Origin: Rhodamnia argentea
Taxonomy: Eukaryota; Streptophyta; Magnoliopsida; Myrtales; Myrtaceae
Reading direction: 5' to 3'
Length of the DNA: 64,000 bases
Assembly: GCF_020921035.1 (NCBI RefSeq)
Contig: NC_063152.1
Span: forward strand, 30,689,903 to 30,753,902
Part shown: positions 24,151-36,282 of the stretch, piece by piece
Layout of the letters: each line of letters opens with the position of its first letter
How positions within the stretch are numbered: position 1 is the stretch's first letter
Notes under the pieces: model-generated
Database searches by the model: none
Seen by the model: the letters and a program-made list of their open reading frames with translations, nothing else
What the model was told of the DNA's origin: nothing
Program-made: the position numbers and the translations under genes

Positions 24151-26099
24151 CCGAACCCATGGCCGAGGAAGAAACCCGGCTCCACCCCACGATCCCCCTC
24201 TCTCCTCTCCTGCACTGTCTCCCTCTTCGCCGTTCTCTTCTTGTTCGTCTTCTTCTACTTCTCCTACGCTCGCGTCTCCACTTCGCCTTCGCTCCTCCGA
24301 GGCTCGCTCCAGGCGTCGCGCCCCTCACGGTGCGAGCCCCGGATTCGAGCCCTAGGGCAGAGGTTCCTGTCCTACGCGCCTCACAGCGGGTTCAGCAACC
24401 AGCTCTCCGAGTTCAAGAACGCGATCGTGATGGCCGCGATCCTCAACCGGACGCTGGTGGTCCCGCCGGTCCTGGACCACCACGCCGTCGCTCTCGGCAG
24501 CTGCCCGAAGTTCCGGGTTCTGAGCGGGAGGGAGATTCGGCTCGCTGTCTGGGAGAGCGCAATGGAGCTTTTGAGGGCTGGGAGGTGAGTGGAATTGCGG
24601 ATTTTGTTGGTGCGGAAAGGAACGATCACTGTGCTGATTAGATCCGACTGTTATTACATGTTACTTCTTTCTTTACGCTGGCTTAAGATTTTCTCTTAGT
24701 AAGTTCCATGGACTCGTCCTGCAACTGAGTTAAAACATGTCATTAGCTAGCTTCAGTAAATTGGGGATCTTTTTAGTAGTCATTTCCAGCATCCTCGTAC
24801 TGATTTAGGATTTTAATTGGCCAAATAATCTTTGGCGCCCAGAGAAATTGGTTAGAAGTAAATTTGCTGCTCATAACTATCCCTACCCTTGGTCATCAGA
24901 AGGGCTGAGAGTCTCAGGCAGAGATGATTACAGCATCTTCTATGCTCAATGCCGATTCATGTTTAATTTTCGGTTGTTAAAGGAACGAAGAGTTTTTTGT
25001 TTAAGCTTTTCGTAATTGTGGTTCTGCTTTGTATCTCAGGTATATTTCTATGGCTGACATCATTGATATTTCATCCTTAGTTTCTTCTTCAATGATCAGA
25101 ACGATTGATTTCAGAGTTTTTGTATCGCTATGGTGTGGGGTGAACATAGACTTGGCTTGCAACAATCAGGCCACTGGCCAGTCCCCTTTGTTTGCTAGCT
25201 TAAAGCAATGTGGATCTTTTCTCTCTGGGTTTAATGGTAATGTCGACGAGTGTTTCTATTCAGTGGATGAAGACTGTAGAAGCACAGTTTGGACATACCA
25301 AAATGGCAACGACGGAGTGTTAGACTCATTTCAACCTGATGAACAGTTGAAGAGAAAAAAGAAGATAACATATGCTAGGAGGCGCCGCAATGTGTATAAG
25401 GCACTTGGACCTGGTTCTCAAGCCGATTCAGCTGCTCTTCTGGCCTTTGGAAGCCTCTTCACATCTGCATATAAGGGTTCGCAGCTTTACTTTGATATAC
25501 ACGAAGCTCCAAAGGATCAGAGAATACAGTCGATAATTGAGAAAATTGAATTTCTCCCTTTTGTCCCTCAAATTCTCCATGCTGGAAAGGAATTTGCTCT
25601 TACAACCATTAAGGCCCCTTTTCTTTGTGCGCAGCTGAGATTGTTAGACGGGCAATTCAAGAACCACCGGAAAACTACTTTCCTAACCTTAAAAGAAAAG
25701 GTTGAGTCTCTGAGGCAGAATGGACCTCTGCCTGTTCATATTTTTGTGATGACTGATCTTCCAGAAGATAACTGGAGCAGAACTTACTTGGGAGATTTGG
25801 CCGCAGACGTTGACAATTTTAAGCTTCATTTTCTGCAAGAAGAAGATGAGCTATTTATTCGAACAGCAAAAGAACTTGCAGTTGGGGGGCATGGCCTGAG
25901 AGTTGGGTTTGTTGCAAATAGTTTTGCACGAATGGACAAGCTCCAAAAGCAATGCTCTCCTCGCATATTAGCTGATGTCCTTCTGTACATAGAGGAAGTG
26001 ATTTGCAGCTGTGCTTCTCTAGGTTTTGTTGGGACAGCTGGATCGACTATTGCTGAGAGCATAGAGTTGATGAGAAAACACGATGTCTGTTCAAGTTAA
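24118..26099 (+). CDS. OFUT30: O-fucosyltransferase family protein (OFUT30 type)
   Basis: Two coding exons, 24118-24584 and 25040-26099, encode 508 residues, the expected length for this type. Plant members of the GDP-fucose protein O-fucosyltransferase family are Golgi type II membrane glycosyltransferases. A short cytoplasmic tail precedes a hydrophobic anchor at about residues 29-50 (LLSCTVSLFAVLFLFVFFYF), then a Ser/Arg-rich stem. The catalytic domain opens with SGFSNQLSEFKNAIVMAAIL, the family's GDP-fucose-binding-type region. Exon 2 begins RYISMADIIDISSL and includes APFLCAQLRL and, near the end, GFVGTAGSTIAESIE. The intron falls inside an Arg codon. ATG 24118 gives a normal tail and anchor. 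An upstream ATG at 24080 opens a 13-codon frame whose stop overlaps it (ATGA). The acceptor substrate is unknown; At4g17430 is the closest type I recall. Confidence 0.9.
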
Positions 26100-26732
26100 G
26101 GCTTGCTTCAAGTGCTAATGATTTGATTGGAAATTTTGCACTTCGATGCATGATATTGTGCATTGACATTGGGGAGCTGGTCACGGGTTTTGTTATTTGG
26201 TGGGACGGTCTCTTGATATTGTGAGTTGTGAGCCTTTGACTCTTTTTCTGATGGATAGTCTGCAAGATGTTCGTTTTCACCCTTCTCAGCAATGCACACC
26301 ACATGCCCAGTTTGAGTTCTTGGTTTACTGGATGTCAGTGTCGCATGGTTAAAGATTTTAAGCTTGCTGCAATATTTGGTCATCAGAGGGATCCAGTTCT
26401 CCAAGAATCCAACTTCATCCCTTATAACAAGGAAAAAGGGTCCTCTCAAATTTCCGTAAATTAAAGGTCATTGCAGTTATTGTTGTTACTGGCCTGTTCA
26501 GGTTCTTTGCTGGTGAGTTGCCACAATCACAGCTCAACGTATGCCTTTTTCTCTTTTGTGCTCTTCACTTTGGCATTCAATTTATTCATTATAAAAATAC
26601 ACATGCTCTTCCTTTTGTACTAGGGATGAATGTTGTTGTTTTCTGCCTTTCACCAACTTCCTCATATATACTGTGTCAAGTACTGGAATTTTAGGGCACC
26701 GGATCTTTTTTGGAGGGGCCCTAGACTCGTTT
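26100..26732. other. OFUT30 3' UTR and downstream DNA
   Basis: No further coding sequence was recognised after the TAA of OFUT30. The first several hundred bases are likely 3' UTR. Confidence 0.45.
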
Positions 26733-26936
26733 AAGTTTCGTTTGTTTTGCAGAAAATGATTGATTTGGAAATTATCCTCTTAAAAGAATGATCGCTTGAA
26801 ATAAATAATCAATGAAAAATGTTTTTCGTGGACAATGAATATAATTGTCGGTTATTTATTTTTGTAAACGAAATAACCGATAATTTTTAGAAAAATATCT
26901 TTCGAATCATTCATTTTTCGCGAAACAAACGGAGCT
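26733..26936. repeat. MITE-like element, GGCTCCGTTTGTTTCG family (copy C)
   Basis: The left end includes AGTTTCGTTTGTTTTGCAGA and the right end CATTTTTCGCGAAACAAACG followed by GAGCT. The termini are inverted relative to each other and match those of the copy at 28144-28415. The interior is AT-rich with no coding capacity, as expected of a non-autonomous element. Confidence 0.6.
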
Positions 26937-28143
26937 GGTGAGGGAAAAAGTCCTTTTATAGAAGGCATGCATAGTTGGGAATGCTGCGAACAGCATGCAT
27001 GTTTGTGTGCTTTTCTGGGTAATGGCTGCGCAATGAGGCGAAGCGGTTGTGATATTAGATTGAGATCAAAACATGCAAGTCACATAAGATCGAGTTAATC
27101 TTCATTTCTTGTTAAATTATAGGAAGTTTTTTCTTTTTCATTCATTGTAGTGCGGGTATCCGAACTTTGCAACCCGGTCCACATGCATCGAGTAAGGCTC
27201 GACTTTCAGGGTGGCAAGTATGGCTTTCAAAATCGATATGAGTACGCAACGCTCTAATTTGGACATAAGGTCGGATCCATACCAAACGCTTAACTACTCA
27301 ACCAACTTCTTGTCTCTTAGTATATATATTTGGTGGTGTCTCTGTCGGTCATGTCTGTATTGCGTTAACTTTTCACGGACCTTTCCAGTTTTTGCCTTCT
27401 CTTTCCATCGGTGAAGTAGGTGGAAGAATGCAACTCTGGAAAATCCGGTGCATTGGAAAATTCCCCTTAACTGGTTGCCGGCCGTAAATTCCTTCAAAAT
27501 CTCTCCTTTAATTTAAGCCATTACGAGCTTAGATAATGATTTCATTTATTCTAGCATCTGGTAGGTTCTATCCTATGCTCTTTCTTCCCCTCGAGAACTC
27601 CTTCAAGTTTCGACTCTCAAAACTGTTCTGTTCTACTGATGTTACCTCTTATTATTCCGAGCAGATTCGATTCCAATGCTCTCCTTCCCCTCGAGAACCA
27701 CTCCCGGTTTCGGCTCTCAATCTATCTGTTCTAACGATGTTTCGAATAAACTAGTTGGTGACCCGGCCCCCGGTAGACGATCAATCTCCATGTACGTATC
27801 TGTGTTGATTCTTTTGTCTGTCTTTGCAAAACCGGGAGATGCCCTTTAACAGGGAACCACAGAATATGACACAAAATTGCATATTTTAGAATTCTTCTAT
27901 GGTCAAACCATACAATCATCAAGTGCCATATTGCTCTGTGGCGTCTCCCTCCACCAAGAGACAAAGGGAGGAAGATGTTGGCCACTACCAAAGTGCACAT
28001 TACGAAAAGATAGTGCCACCCTCCCACCAAAGCCAGAAAAAAGATTAAAAAAAAAAAAGATGAAAAAACATCGACGAGATCCTTGTAGACCTCAAACGAA
28101 GTTAGAGATAAAGCTTAGATGATGGGAGGAAACTAAGTACCGC
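26937..28143. other. Intergenic DNA between two MITE-like copies
   Basis: No gene supported. It contains an imperfect tandem duplication at about 27568-27745, listed separately. Confidence 0.45.
27568..27745. repeat. Imperfect tandem duplication, about 101-bp period
   Basis: The first copy has ATGCTC then TTCCCCTCGAGAAC, followed by GACTCTCAA and TGTTCTACTGATGTT. The second copy, 101 bases on, has ATGCTC, TTCCCCTCGAGAAC, GGCTCTCAA and TGTTCTAACGATGTT. There is no clear coding potential. Confidence 0.65.
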
Positions 28144-28415
28144 GGCTCTGTTTATTTCGCGAATAATGTACGATAGTGAAAAATATATTTCTAAAAATAA
28201 TCATCTGTATTGCTTCAAATAATTATTCATCAGAAAACATCTTTATTATTGATAGCAGTTTATGTTTAAATATTTTTATGAATGTTGAAAATATATATAC
28301 ATTTTTTTGTTGGTGAAAATAATTTTCACTCACTCGTTTTTATAAGCGATACAAGTATCTATTTTTAGGAAATTTTTTTCTCAGCTCAATTATATTTCGT
28401 GAAACAAACGGAGCC
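28144..28415. repeat. MITE-like element with clear inverted termini (copy D)
   Basis: The left end reads GGCTCTGTTTATTTCGCGAA. The right end, reverse-complemented, reads GGCTCCGTTTGTTTCACGAA. They differ at three of 20 positions, so these are terminal inverted repeats on a 272-bp AT-rich body with no coding capacity. This is the best-preserved copy of the family in the window. Confidence 0.7.
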
Positions 28416-29447
28416 TAATATTCATTTAAGAGCGAGCAAGTTAAGACTGCTATTAAGTATCAATGATGTCCAAGTTAAAAGATGTTCATTACACTCTTCT
28501 CTTAACAATGTCTTTGAACTAATGGTATATTATTTATAAGTCGGTTAAAAAATACTATGCAAAGCATAGGTTGACGACGCAAGAGCCGAAGCTCCGATAA
28601 TTTATCCCAGGCGTGGAACGCTGTTATATGACTCTACTCGGTGGCAGCCATCTAAAGATGACGTGGAGTCTACCTTCCTCACTATCACCTTCTAAGTTGA
28701 AAGGAAATATTTCTCTTCCCTTTGTCCCAAGGAATATTTTCAAAGTCTCAAATGTTAAACGAAACAGTTTAAGTACTTTATTTAGGTTCATTTTTTGAAT
28801 CAAGCACGAGAGACATAACAAATGTAACATCATCTTTGCTATTTGTACGGGATCTCTTCTTCTCCGGCCTTAATTTTGTACGACATTAGGTACCGAGATC
28901 ACCTTAATTTTGCAGGTCCTCTGCTAGCCCTTTTTCTTAGCAGCTCTATATATTGATCAAAATAAAAAAGTAAAAAGAAGAAATAAAAAAAATACATCGA
29001 TGAATGATTGTAGTGGATCGGTTTCACGTCCGTAAAGGGAAAGAAAATAATTTGGAAAAAAACAAGTTTGCTTTAAGGGGATGAAGAAAAAAAAGGTCAA
29101 AAAGGGATCGGCCACGTGTAAAATGTTTTCAGGAAAAAAAAGAAAACCCAAAAAAAAAAAAGAAGAAGAAGAAGTCAATCTTAAATCGATTGACCTCGGG
29201 AAGCTCGAAATCATTACACGTCACCGCTTTGTAATAAAAAGCTCATGTCCCTGCCTATCTTCTGTGTATATTCAGTATCGGTCAATAGCAGAGAGAGCAG
29301 ATTTAAGAGATAGTCATCGTCGTTCTCGTTCTCGTTCGGCCAACATTTCACTCGGCGAAGAAGCCGGTTTCGATCTAGGGTTCTCTCTCTCTGTGTCGCT
29401 TTTGTCCGTGGGCGGAGGAGCTCGAGCTCGGTCGTGTTCTCTCGATC
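28416..29447. other. Intergenic DNA and ACX1 promoter/leader
   Basis: No coding exon is supported. A-rich tracts lie near 29080-29175. The last 150 bases look like a plant 5' leader, with CTAGGGTTCTCTCTCTCTG near 29377-29395, which contains a telo-box-like AGGGTT and a CT run just before the ACX1 start. Confidence 0.5.
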
Positions 29448-32400
29448 ATGGAGGGAGGAGGAGTCGATCACTTGGCTGAAGAGAGGCAGAAGTCGCGGTT
29501 CGATGTGGACGAGATGAAGATCGTCTGGGCCGGTTCCCGCCACGCCTTCGAGGTCTCCGATCGCGTGGCCCGCCTCGTCGCCAGCGATCCGGTCATTACT
29601 CTTGAGCCCTCCCCTCTCCCTCCGCGTGCGTGCGTGCGTGCGTGAGTGATGACGTGGACGTGTGCCAGTTGGGAATTTGATTGTCTGAAATGAAGTCTTT
29701 CAATCGTGAGCTTTAGAGCATTCGTTGGATATTTTGGTCTCGATTTGCTGTGTGGTGATTACTGAAGAGAGGTGACCCGTTTCTGATATCTGTAACCGAG
29801 TGTCTCTGGTTGAGTCAATATGAACTTCAACGTTGTCTAGGCTGATGGGAATGAGGATGCATTTAAATGCTGTTCGGGAAAACCCAATTTGCCGATGTTA
29901 GTAATTCGGTCTCTCGGCGACAATTTAAAGGAGCAACTTGGAGTGATTCGATGTTTTTGAGTTGCCGATCGGGGATGATTTCACTGCTTTTGCTTATAAT
30001 TGCTGGTTTTTTTTTTTTTTTGCAACTGTTAAATGTCATGGTTTGTAGCTGTTTTACTGTTACAGGCCTTTCGGAAGGACAACAGAAATTTGCTGAGCAG
30101 GAAAGAGCTTTTCAAAAATACTCTCAGAAAAGCTGCCTATGCTTGGAAGCGCATTATGGAGCTTCGACTTACTGGTTCATCTCCATTTTTTGACCAGTTC
30201 TAGTGCTGTTGTTTCCTATGAGGTAACGGTATTTCTGGTCTAACAAAATTCAACCTTTCATCTTGCAGAGGAAGAGGCGGCGAAGTTGAGGTTCTTTATT
30301 GATGAACCTGCTTATACAGATCTTCATTGGGTATTATCCAGTTTTAGTTGTATCCTCGGACCTTCTCATGCTTCCTGTATCTTTTCTCCTTTTCGAGCAA
30401 AGGACTTTCTCAATCCATAAGTAGTACTTTTCTAGCCCAGCATAATGCTCACACAGAGAGCATTGTTGATTGGCCCTCCACTTTAAGCAATTGACTGTTC
30501 AATATATTCTTCACATCTCACTGACTTTGTTCCGATCCTTTCTAAATTTTTTGCGTATTCAGGAGATCTAATTAACCTTTTGAATATGTTGTTGTGGTTA
30601 GTTTTGTCTTTCCTTGCTTCCTCACAATGATTTCTCTGCAGGGAATGTTCGTTCCTGCCATTAAAGGACAAGGAACCGAGGAGCAGCAACAGAAGTGGTT
30701 GCCATTGGCATATAAGATGCAAATAATCGGATGCTATGCACAGACTGAACTTGGCCATGGCTCAAATGTCCAAGGTCTTGAAACTACTGCTACGTTTGAT
30801 CCCCAGACAGATGAGTTCATCATTAATAGTCCCACGCTAACTTCTAGCAAGGTAAAGGGTTCAAGGACAAAGTCTTCTTTGGAAAGGGGAAAAAAAAAAA
30901 TATCTAAAGACAGATGATATAATTGACGTGACTGTTGAATTTCTTTTTTTTTTCCCATCATTTGTCTTACATCTTGGTTAGGTCTCTCACTAATCCTTCT
31001 TTGATAAATTGTGCTGTCAATTCAGAATGTGATATCCAATTTTTCTGGTGCCGTTATCTAGATTTTCAATGTTAGATTTGCCTAACTATGGTTTACTTTT
31101 CTAATAGTGGTGGCCTGGCGGACTTGGTAAAGTTTCCACACATGCTGTTGCTTATGCACGACTTATTGTTAATGGTCAGGACCATGGAGTGCATGGTAAG
31201 CTTATCTATTGAGCATTCTACTTGTGGCAAGTAGTTATAGTATTGTTGACATGCCATCTCCATTTCTAGGTTTTATTGTCCAGCTTCGGAGCTTGGATGA
31301 CCATATGCCTCTTCCTGGAATAACTGTCGGTGATATTGGCATGAAATTTGGAAGTGGAGCTTATAACACCATGGACAATGGAGTCCTTAGATTTGATCAT
31401 GTGCGAATTCCAAGAAATCAAATGCTAATGAGGTTAGGTTTCACCTCTCTTGCTACCTAAAAGGGGCTTTCATCACACATCATGCATTGACAATATTACA
31501 ACCAAAAATTTTGAAGTTCAAAGAAGATACATTATGATAATTTGAAGTACTGAGTAGCATATATGACAATAATTTGTGGGAAAATGAAGAGAAGTGAGTG
31601 AAAAGAGTACCATGGAAGCTCACGAGGCATCATTTTCAATAAGGTGGATACAATTGTCTTCACAACGGGCTATAAGCTCAATGCTAGAGCATTTCTGAAA
31701 TCCTTGTGAACTGCGTCAGGGTTCTGCAGGTTACAAGGGAAGGGAAGGTTGTGCAATCTGATGTGCCACGACAGCTGATTTATGGGACAATGGTGTATGT
31801 CCGCCAAACTATAGTATCGGATGCTTCCTCTGCTTTGTCACGGGCAGTTTGTATTGCTACAAGATATAGTGCTGTTCGTAGACAATTTGGGTCACAAAAA
31901 GGTGGTCCTGAGACCCAGGTAGAGAGATTAGTTTTCCCATCTTTAGTTATTGATGCAATGAGATCTTACTTCAGGGGTAATTTATTTATGTATGAAATTC
32001 TATATGCAGTTCCCTTAGGTTTTTTCAATGTGATTAGTCCAGCTATGACAAGAACTATGGATATGCTGTCACACCTTTGTGTTCGGATGGGCGGAAGTGA
32101 AATAAAATGGAAGGAATGACTAACCCAGGGAAATTGATTATTATGAAGTGAAAATAAATCAAGGGAAGTGAATTGGATTAACTCCCTCGGGCACAAAAAA
32201 GAACTTCTCTCCACATTTGAGAGAGATAGAGGGAAATTGTGTTTAGCTTCCTCACTTCCCAGAGTGCCCTTAATTGAGAATTGATAAAGTGAAAAAGACA
32301 AGGGGCATGTTAGCATACCAACTAACTCGATATCCCTCCACGCCATTGTTCATCCAAACTTTTCTCTTCAATGATCGTTTCTTTTTATTTCCATTTGTGT

Positions 32401-35400
32401 TTTGCCTAACTTAAATACCAAACAGAGGGATACAACCAGATACTTCCTTTTTAACTATAAGTATATGGTGTAACAATTAATATGATCCACATGGGTCAAG
32501 CCATCAAAAGGAGTACTCAACTGGTGACTTTTTTTTTTTTTGGTCCAAACTCAACTGGTGACTTGAGGGGTAGATCTTTTGTTAAATATCATTTTCATAA
32601 GTGCTTTCCAATGTTATGTGACACTTGGGGTGTTACGAACTTCCACATCTTCTGTTTTGTTTGGTCTAACACTCTGATACCATTTTAAGTCTTGGGCCAA
32701 TCCTTGTGGACCAAGCTGTACTTGGTTGATGACATTTGGGTGAGTTGTTATTTAATTATCACTTCACAAGCTCTTCCACTCTTACGTGGGATTGGTCCTT
32801 ACAACATACGTAACTTCTTTGAATCTTTTGGGGTATATTAGTTTCCGAAATGATGCATGGTAGGGCATTTAGTGCTAGCCTTTTCCATTATCCCTTTGTT
32901 CTTGATTCATAAGCTAATATCTCTGCTGCCTATTTTATATTAGGTGATTGACTATAAAACTCAGCAAAGCAGACTTTTCCCCTTGTTGGCTTCTGCCTAT
33001 GCTTTCCGATTTGTTGGTGAATGGTTGAAATGGCTATATACGGATGTGACTCAACGGTTGCAAGCAAATGATTTTTCAACATTGCCAGAGGCTCATGCGT
33101 GCACTGCTGGTTTGAAATCTTTGACAACCTCCGCAACTGCTGTACGTGATACTTTCTGACCTCTTATCCTTTTCCCCATCACATGCATATGTATTTTACT
33201 CTCTCTCTCTCTCTCTACAAAAGAAAAGGGTAGAAAACAACATGGAAATCTGATCAATCAGTAGAGGAATTCCAAACTGGGCCAAAACAGTGCTCAAGGC
33301 CTGTTTTGTTTTGCTTGTCACTATTTCATTCCTTAGAATAACCTCATCTTCACATTTCCTTGTTGCTTTTATGTTAATCTAGATATGGTTTGGATGTTGA
33401 AATATTTTCATGGACTTGATTACACAATAGTATTGCCTGAACAGTTTTGACTTCTTATGGCAGAAGCCTGGTATGACATACCAGAAGGACTTACAAATGA
33501 TATTTTTTTCATGTACACAAGTTGGGGCATAAAAGGAATTGAGGTTAAGAATGCAGGATATTTTAGTGGTTGATCGTCTTCATGTTCACAGAATGATCAT
33601 TATTGTTTTTCTCATGCTCACATTTAATTTGACCATTTGCACGTACTATCCTTCTGTTTTTAGTAACTTGTATCTCATCGAAGATGTGGTCTACAGAAAT
33701 ATTCATTATTTATTGCTAGTTTCATGTGGCATCAGGACTTCATATAACTTTTTATACGATTTTGGACTTCAACCGTTTCCTTCCCTGTACTTAACAATTT
33801 TGGTGTGCTATTTGTTTAAGATTAGCTGAAATTGGCAGTGTTGGATGCTTTTGCTGAAAAAGGTTTTCTTTGGTAGGATGCAATTGAAGAATGTAGAAAA
33901 CTATGTGGTGGTCATGGTTACCTGACTAGCAGTGGTCTTCCTGAGCTATTTGCAGTTTATATTCCTGCCTGTACGTACGAAGGAGACAATACCGTTCTGC
34001 TTTTACAGGTATCTTTTCTCCTTAGGTGATCCCTTGCATAGCCTGGTGAGGTTGCTCCATCAGCAGGCCATTCAAGTTCTTGGAGTTTGTCAGATCTATT
34101 ATATCTTTCATTTTCAGCCAAAGAGCTGATAAAAACTCTCTTCAGGTTGCAAGGTTTCTTATGAAGACCGTTTCTCAGTTGGGCTCTGGAAAACAGCCTG
34201 TTGGCTCAACAGCATACATGAGCCGGGCGGAACATCTCATGCAATGCCGTTGCAGTGCTCAAAGAGGTAAGTTAGACTTTTCTTAAAGTTCCATTTGGAG
34301 CTTTTATAAATCCAATGTTATACACACACTATACTTTGACAAAGTCTGTTATATGAGAATGTTCTTTTTGATATTGCAAGAGAAATTCTTGTTTTATTTT
34401 TTGTAAATAAAGAATATTGTTCGTAATGTACTGGGTCAAGTCCCACAACGAGCACAAATACGAGGAATGGTTTGGACGATCAACAGTTGTTCAATATATT
34501 GGGGCGACCAGCTTGATACAATGGCTGAGTTATGAGTATGCCTATCAGTATATTTGAGGCCTGACAGGACATTAGATTGCCTCCATAGCTTTTACCCCTT
34601 CTTTGGTATTAGAAAAGTTGGGGAAGGGGATTGATGAGAATTTGAAACAAATGTGGATTCTTGTTTCACCTGATTTTACTGGTTTGAGCTGCTTTACTGC
34701 CTTCATTACGCAAGGACAGACACATGACTTCACATTTCATGTTTTTCTTGCAGTTGAGGATTGGTTGAAGCCCGATGTAGTTTTGGAGGCATTTGAAGCA
34801 AGAGCCTTGAGGATGTCAGTTGCCTGTGCGCAGAATCTCAGCAAATTCTCAAATCCAGAGGAAGGTACTTTTGCATCTTCTTATTCTACTTTCCTGCTGC
34901 CTGTTATTTGACCATGGTAGAGACACTTGCACATAAAATAGTGAAGGTGCAAAAACATTCATGACCCTGTAAATCCGGAATATAGATAGTATTCAGCTCT
35001 TCACACAGAAGAGGTGCATAAAACCTTCTGCAAGGTACAGACTCAGGAACATCGCACTTATTCTGCAGGCTTTGTTTAATATGGAATTAACATGCAACTG
35101 AGATGCCTTCCCTCTTGTATTCTCTCTTACACAGGTTTTGCGGAGCTGTCTGCTGATTTGGCTGAGGCAGCAATTGCTCATTGCCAATTGATTGTTGTTT
35201 CCAAGTGAGTGTCCCTGTCCTTGTGAGTTGGTCAAACACAGTTACTCAAATCTGAAGTTACTCTAGGGTATCCACACATGCACTTGTGAGCATCTTTGAG
35301 TACAAAGCTGTATGTATTCCTCGGTTTTGTGTAGTTAATTGCTTGGGTACATGAAGCAAAACCTTCGAGGAAGCTTTTGTAGCTTCTTATATATGGTGTC

Positions 35401-36211
35401 GGATATATGTTCTATGTGTATACACAATAAACAAGTGAGGCTGCAAGATTTAAACTCAACGTTTTGACATGTCTAGTGTTTTCTAAGTTGCTTGTTAGAT
35501 TTAGGACAATTTTTTATCTTGATTTGTAGGTTTTGACATTTAAATTCTTGTGAAGTCGATCACAATGTGTATAAGTTCACTGAAAGAAGGGAAATTTGGT
35601 TTTCGGGGTGGAAAACACATGGCCTCTGTTATATATATTCAATCAGTGTAACAATCAGCTGTGTTCCGATTGATTGCTTGGTTTTTGTTAAAGCGACAAC
35701 AATCTTTTTGTTTTTGGGTTCCAGATTCGTTGAGAAATTACAGCAAGATATACCTGGACAGGGGGTAAAGCAACAATTGCAGACACTTTGCTTCGTTTAT
35801 TCGCTGCATCTTCTCCACAAGCATCAGGGAGATTTTCTGTCCACCGGTTGCATCACTCCAAAACAAGCTTCCTTGGCCAATGAACAGCTCAGATCTCTTT
35901 ATTCTCAGGTTTGTCTTAAACAAGACACCGGCATCTTTTCATGTTCACAAGAAACTTTCCGTCAAATGTTTGCTAATTGAATAAGACCCAACAACTTTTA
36001 GGTTCGCCCTAATGCAATTGCGCTTGTCGACGCATTTAACTACACCGACCACTACCTGGGCTCTGTTCTTGGCCGCTACGATGGGAATGTGTATCCAACG
36101 CTGTACGAGGACGCGTGGAAGGATCCTCTGAACGACTCTGTTGTGCCCGATGGCTATCACGAGTACCTCCGCCCTGTGCTAAAACAACAGCTTCGCAATG
36201 CAAGACTCTAA
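29448..36211 (+). CDS. ACX1: Peroxisomal acyl-CoA oxidase 1
   Basis: Fourteen coding exons: 29448-29591, 30066-30174, 30269-30330, 30642-30851, 31108-31195, 31270-31432, 31720-31918, 32944-33141, 33877-34008, 34146-34266, 34754-34864, 35135-35204, 35725-35908, 36002-36211. They encode 666 residues; Arabidopsis ACX1 has 664. The enzyme makes trans-2-enoyl-CoA and H2O2 from acyl-CoA using FAD, the first step of peroxisomal beta-oxidation, including jasmonate synthesis. Seen: N-terminal block [16 protein letters not shown]/substrate region [17 protein letters not shown] at about 136-152; KWWPGGLGK; and Glu426 within TYEGDN, which corresponds to the catalytic Glu of the family. The C-terminus ends ARL, a type-1 peroxisomal targeting signal. 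Every junction keeps frame with GT-AG introns. The intron before exon 8 is about 1 kb and carries a TRIM-like insertion. No coding damage seen. Confidence 0.96.
32520..32806 (-). mobile_element. TRIM-like retroelement in ACX1 intron 7
   Basis: On the minus strand TGGTATCAGAG (32682-32672) matches the usual primer-binding site of plant Copia and TRIM elements, complementary to the 3' end of initiator tRNA-Met. Upstream of it (minus strand, about 32806-32684) is a segment beginning TGTTGTAAGGACCAATCCC. Downstream, about 32633-32540, a segment beginning CGTAACACCCCAAGTGTCAC aligns to it with many substitutions: both continue with TGGAA, AGC, TGAA, TGATA and TTAA in the same order. These look like two diverged short LTRs around a tiny internal region with no coding capacity. 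Borders are approximate. Confidence 0.55.
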
Positions 36212-36276
36212 AGAACATGGTTCTCGGGTCCGACCGCACCCCCTCGTAATGTTTTGTTAATTATGTGGTTTAAGCC

Positions 36277-36282
36277 AATAAA
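36277..36282 (+). promoter_or_regulatory. AATAAA polyadenylation-signal candidate for ACX1
   Basis: AATAAA lies 66 bases after the ACX1 stop codon, in a T-rich context. Plant poly(A) signals are loose, so this is only a candidate. Confidence 0.35.

Noticed and set aside
24159-24641. 160-codon frame starting MAEEET overlapping OFUT30 exon 1
   Set aside because: Different frame from the conserved fucosyltransferase sequence; runs into the intron without splice logic.
31706-32119. 137-codon frame continuing past ACX1 exon 7
   Set aside because: The conserved ACX1 sequence stops at GGPETQ (31918), followed by a GT donor; the rest is intron read-through.
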